Shown: positions 62,638 to 64,000 of the stretch, piece by piece
Position numbering within the stretch: the stretch's first letter is position 1
How the letters are laid out: each line of letters starts with the position of its first letter
DNA from: Bog-159 sp963818855
GTDB lineage: Bacteria; Acidobacteriota; Terriglobia; Bryobacterales; Bryobacteraceae
DNA: 64,000 bases
Direction: 5' to 3'
Assembly (NCBI GenBank): GCA_963818855.1
Contig: CAWFUH010000008.1
Span: 310,001 to 374,000 of the forward strand
Position numbers and translations under genes: made by a program
The notes under the pieces: generated by a model
Seen by the model: the letters and a program-made list of their open reading frames with translations, nothing else
Database searches by the model: none
Told to the model about the DNA's origin: nothing

Positions 62638-64000
62638 CTACTGGTAAGTTGCCAAAATGGTATTCTCGACGCTCGACGCCACATAGCCAATATCTATGCC
62701 TGTCGCGGTAAAGGTCGCCGGTGTCGAAACATTGGAAACCGACAGGTTCGAAGTAGTTAGGCCCAGGAAGCTCGGGGGAAGCGATTCCATAACCGCAGGC
62801 GGTACGGTAAACGTACCCGGCGCGGTAGGCGCCTGGCACGTAAAGCTGCCCACCACAAAACTGGTGTCGCTGCCGTTTACCGATCCGATTGATAGACCGC
62901 TGATGTTGACATAGCTGTTCGGATCGCCGCCGGTCCAATTGATGGTGACTCCTTGCGACCGGATGACCGTGGCGAGGCTGCCCATATTCGTCCACACCAG
63001 GGGTGCGGCCATCTGCAGTTGCGCGGTGAAGGCGCCTACATCCGGCCCGCCGTTGCCGTTATTGAATGTGAAAGTGCCGCCGGTAGCCGGGATGAACGAC
63101 ATGTCCGCCGCCGGAGTGGCGTAGATGTTGATGCTCCCTTCGCTCGTCAGGGGCATTGCGATGGCGCCTTCCGGTCCGTTGATATTGATATCCGGCCCCG
63201 CGTTCAAGTAGGTCAATTGAATTTGAGGCGGGGTAGTGGTTGTGCCGGTGGCATTGTAGAAAGTGACTACGCAACTGCCGGGTGAGGCCGCGGCTCCTCC
63301 CGAAGGGCTGGCGCCCCCCGTGAGCTCCGAGTAGGTAATTTCGAGGAACCCCGCAAAACCGGCTTCGGTCGTGCCGCCGCCAAAGGTTTGCCCTGCAACC
63401 GTCGTCGATGGTTGGGTAATCTCGTTCAGCCCGATGACGCCGATCTTGAGACTGCCCGATTGCGCCGCCCCCTCCAGAATAGAGGTGGAAATCGGACTCG
63501 ATGCGTCGGAGCAGGTGCGGCCGGTGGCACTCACCGGAATTGTAGCGAAGTTACTCACGTAGCTGCCGGTCATTACCACTACCGAAACATTGCAGCCGGA
63601 AACCCCGGCGGGTACCTGGACGTTAATCTGGTCCAGCCCGGTGTATGACGATCGTCCGTGATACATCACGGTGGCTGAAACGCCGCCGATATCGACCTCG
63701 GCCGGGTCGCTCACGGGCCCGCCTGTGTTGTCGTCCGCCACCGGCCCCAAGCCTGTTCCCCATAACTCCAGGATGTCCCCCGGGTTGGCGGCCGACGAGA
63801 AGCCCAGATAAGCGTAATTATTATTCGCGTCGAAACCGGCTATCTGTCCGGAACCGTAGTTAAACGTCAGCAATCCGAAGGCACTCTCCACCACCTGTAT
63901 GGGAAAGGCGTCGCTGGTGCCGGAGCTATTGGTTACCGTAATGGTGCCCGTTCCCACCGGTGTGGACGAAGGAAGAACCGCGTTGACCTGCGTGGGGCTT
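62638..64000 (-). CDS. Secreted protein with TIGR03437 (Solibacter) domain, 5' end beyond window
   Basis: The visible 453 codons lack the start, which lies past the right edge. The first part (TQVNAVLPSSTPVGTGTITV; YLGFSSAANPGDILELWGTG; LDQINVQVPAGVSGCNVSV) is the TIGR03437 domain, described as a hallmark of extracellular proteins in Solibacter. Unlike most members, in which this domain is C-terminal, here about 300 residues of Ser/Thr/Gly-rich beta-sandwich follow, ending FTATGIDIGYVASS. Function unknown; probably cell-surface. A fragment of a paralogue lies at 57678-58080. Confidence 0.8.
   Translation of the reverse strand, partial: SPTQVNAVLPSSTPVGTGTITVTNSSGTSDAFPIQVVESAFGLLTFNYGSGQIAGFDANNNYAYLGFSSAANPGDILELWGTGLGPVADDNTGGPVSDPAEVDIGGVSATVMYHGRSSYTGLDQINVQVPAGVSGCNVSVVVMTGSYVSNFATIPVSATGRTCSDASSPISTSILEGAAQSGSLKIGVIGLNEITQPSTTVAGQTFGGGTTEAGFAGFLEITYSELTGGASPSGGAAASPGSCVVTFYNATGTTTTPPQIQLTYLNAGPDININGPEGAIAMPLTSEGSINIYATPAADMSFIPATGGTFTFNNGNGGPDVGAFTAQLQMAAPLVWTNMGSLATVIRSQGVTINWTGGDPNSYVNISGLSIGSVNGSDTSFVVGSFTCQAPTAPGTFTVPPAVMESLPPSFLGLTTSNLSVSNVSTPATFTATGIDIGYVASSVENTILATYQ

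Noticed and set aside
1..64000. tRNA, rRNA, integrase attachment sites, prophage genes
   Set aside because: Scanned by eye for tRNA T-arm words, rRNA cores, integrases and phage structural genes; none found. The defence insert has no visible direct repeats at its ends.

Overview
The window reads as chromosomal DNA of an Acidobacteriota member close to Bryobacterales / Candidatus Solibacter. Evidence is a TIGR03437-type Solibacter extracellular domain at the right edge, an Oar-like TonB receptor with an N-terminal carboxypeptidase-regulatory domain, two large ATPase-less MacB/FtsX-type permeases, many small secreted or membrane proteins, GC-rich coding DNA, and a family of GC-rich hairpin repeats between genes. 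No rRNA, tRNA or CRISPR array was seen.

Layout: 1-5 kb holds argS (partial), mdh, a frameshifted methylmalonate-semialdehyde dehydrogenase gene and a metallo-beta-lactamase-fold hydrolase. 5.7-8.5 kb is an accessory insert with visibly more A/T. It encodes an ABC-type ATPase with a long extra N-terminal region plus an HNH nuclease, a Septu-like (PtuA/PtuB-like) anti-phage module. Each gene carries one apparent frameshift, and a gene stump lies beside them. 8.8-12.2 kb is the TonB receptor. 12.8-15.6 kb is a pyrimidine/hydantoin pair (dihydropyrimidinase plus NCS1 permease). 15.7-18.0 kb is a serine hydrolase fused to a NamZ/DUF1343 domain, probably for muropeptide breakdown. 18.0-18.5 kb holds gene debris, including a methyltransferase fragment with a small internal inversion. 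18.5-23.7 kb has a membrane protein, a TetR regulator, a Tat-exported oxidoreductase, an amidase with an AtzG-like small subunit, and a YihY/BrkB protein.

23.8-24.4 kb is an apparently ORF-less group II intron just downstream of glnD. amtB-glnB-glnD (24.4-28.6 kb) form a nitrogen-sensing operon, matched by glnA with its adenylylation tyrosine at 56-57.5 kb. 28.9-31.95 kb is flgM-flgN-flgK-flgL behind a textbook sigma-28 promoter. 35.4-38.8 kb carries sugar-nucleotide genes (hddC-like and hddA-like), a Gfo/Idh/MocA dehydrogenase and a glycosyltransferase. 40.06-43.15 kb is a complete pqqABCDE operon, including the 25-codon pqqA peptide gene.

43-51.9 kb contains small membrane and acidic proteins, a lipoprotein glycosidase, an orphan histidine kinase, a methyltransferase, a MacB-type permease and a dual-specificity phosphatase. 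52.0-53.2 kb holds two decayed genes, a cytochrome c and a calcineurin-like phosphoesterase. An ECF sigma / anti-sigma pair is followed by an S53 protease. The right end has a second MacB-type permease, a DUF1345-like protein, a carbohydrate porin and a large secreted protein running off the edge.

Main points of interest: the frameshifted Septu-like module; a multi-hairpin repeat family whose stems covary between copies; the ORF-less group II intron; the hydrolase-NamZ fusion; and the local pile-ups of broken genes. All identifications rest on reading motifs by eye; no database search was run.
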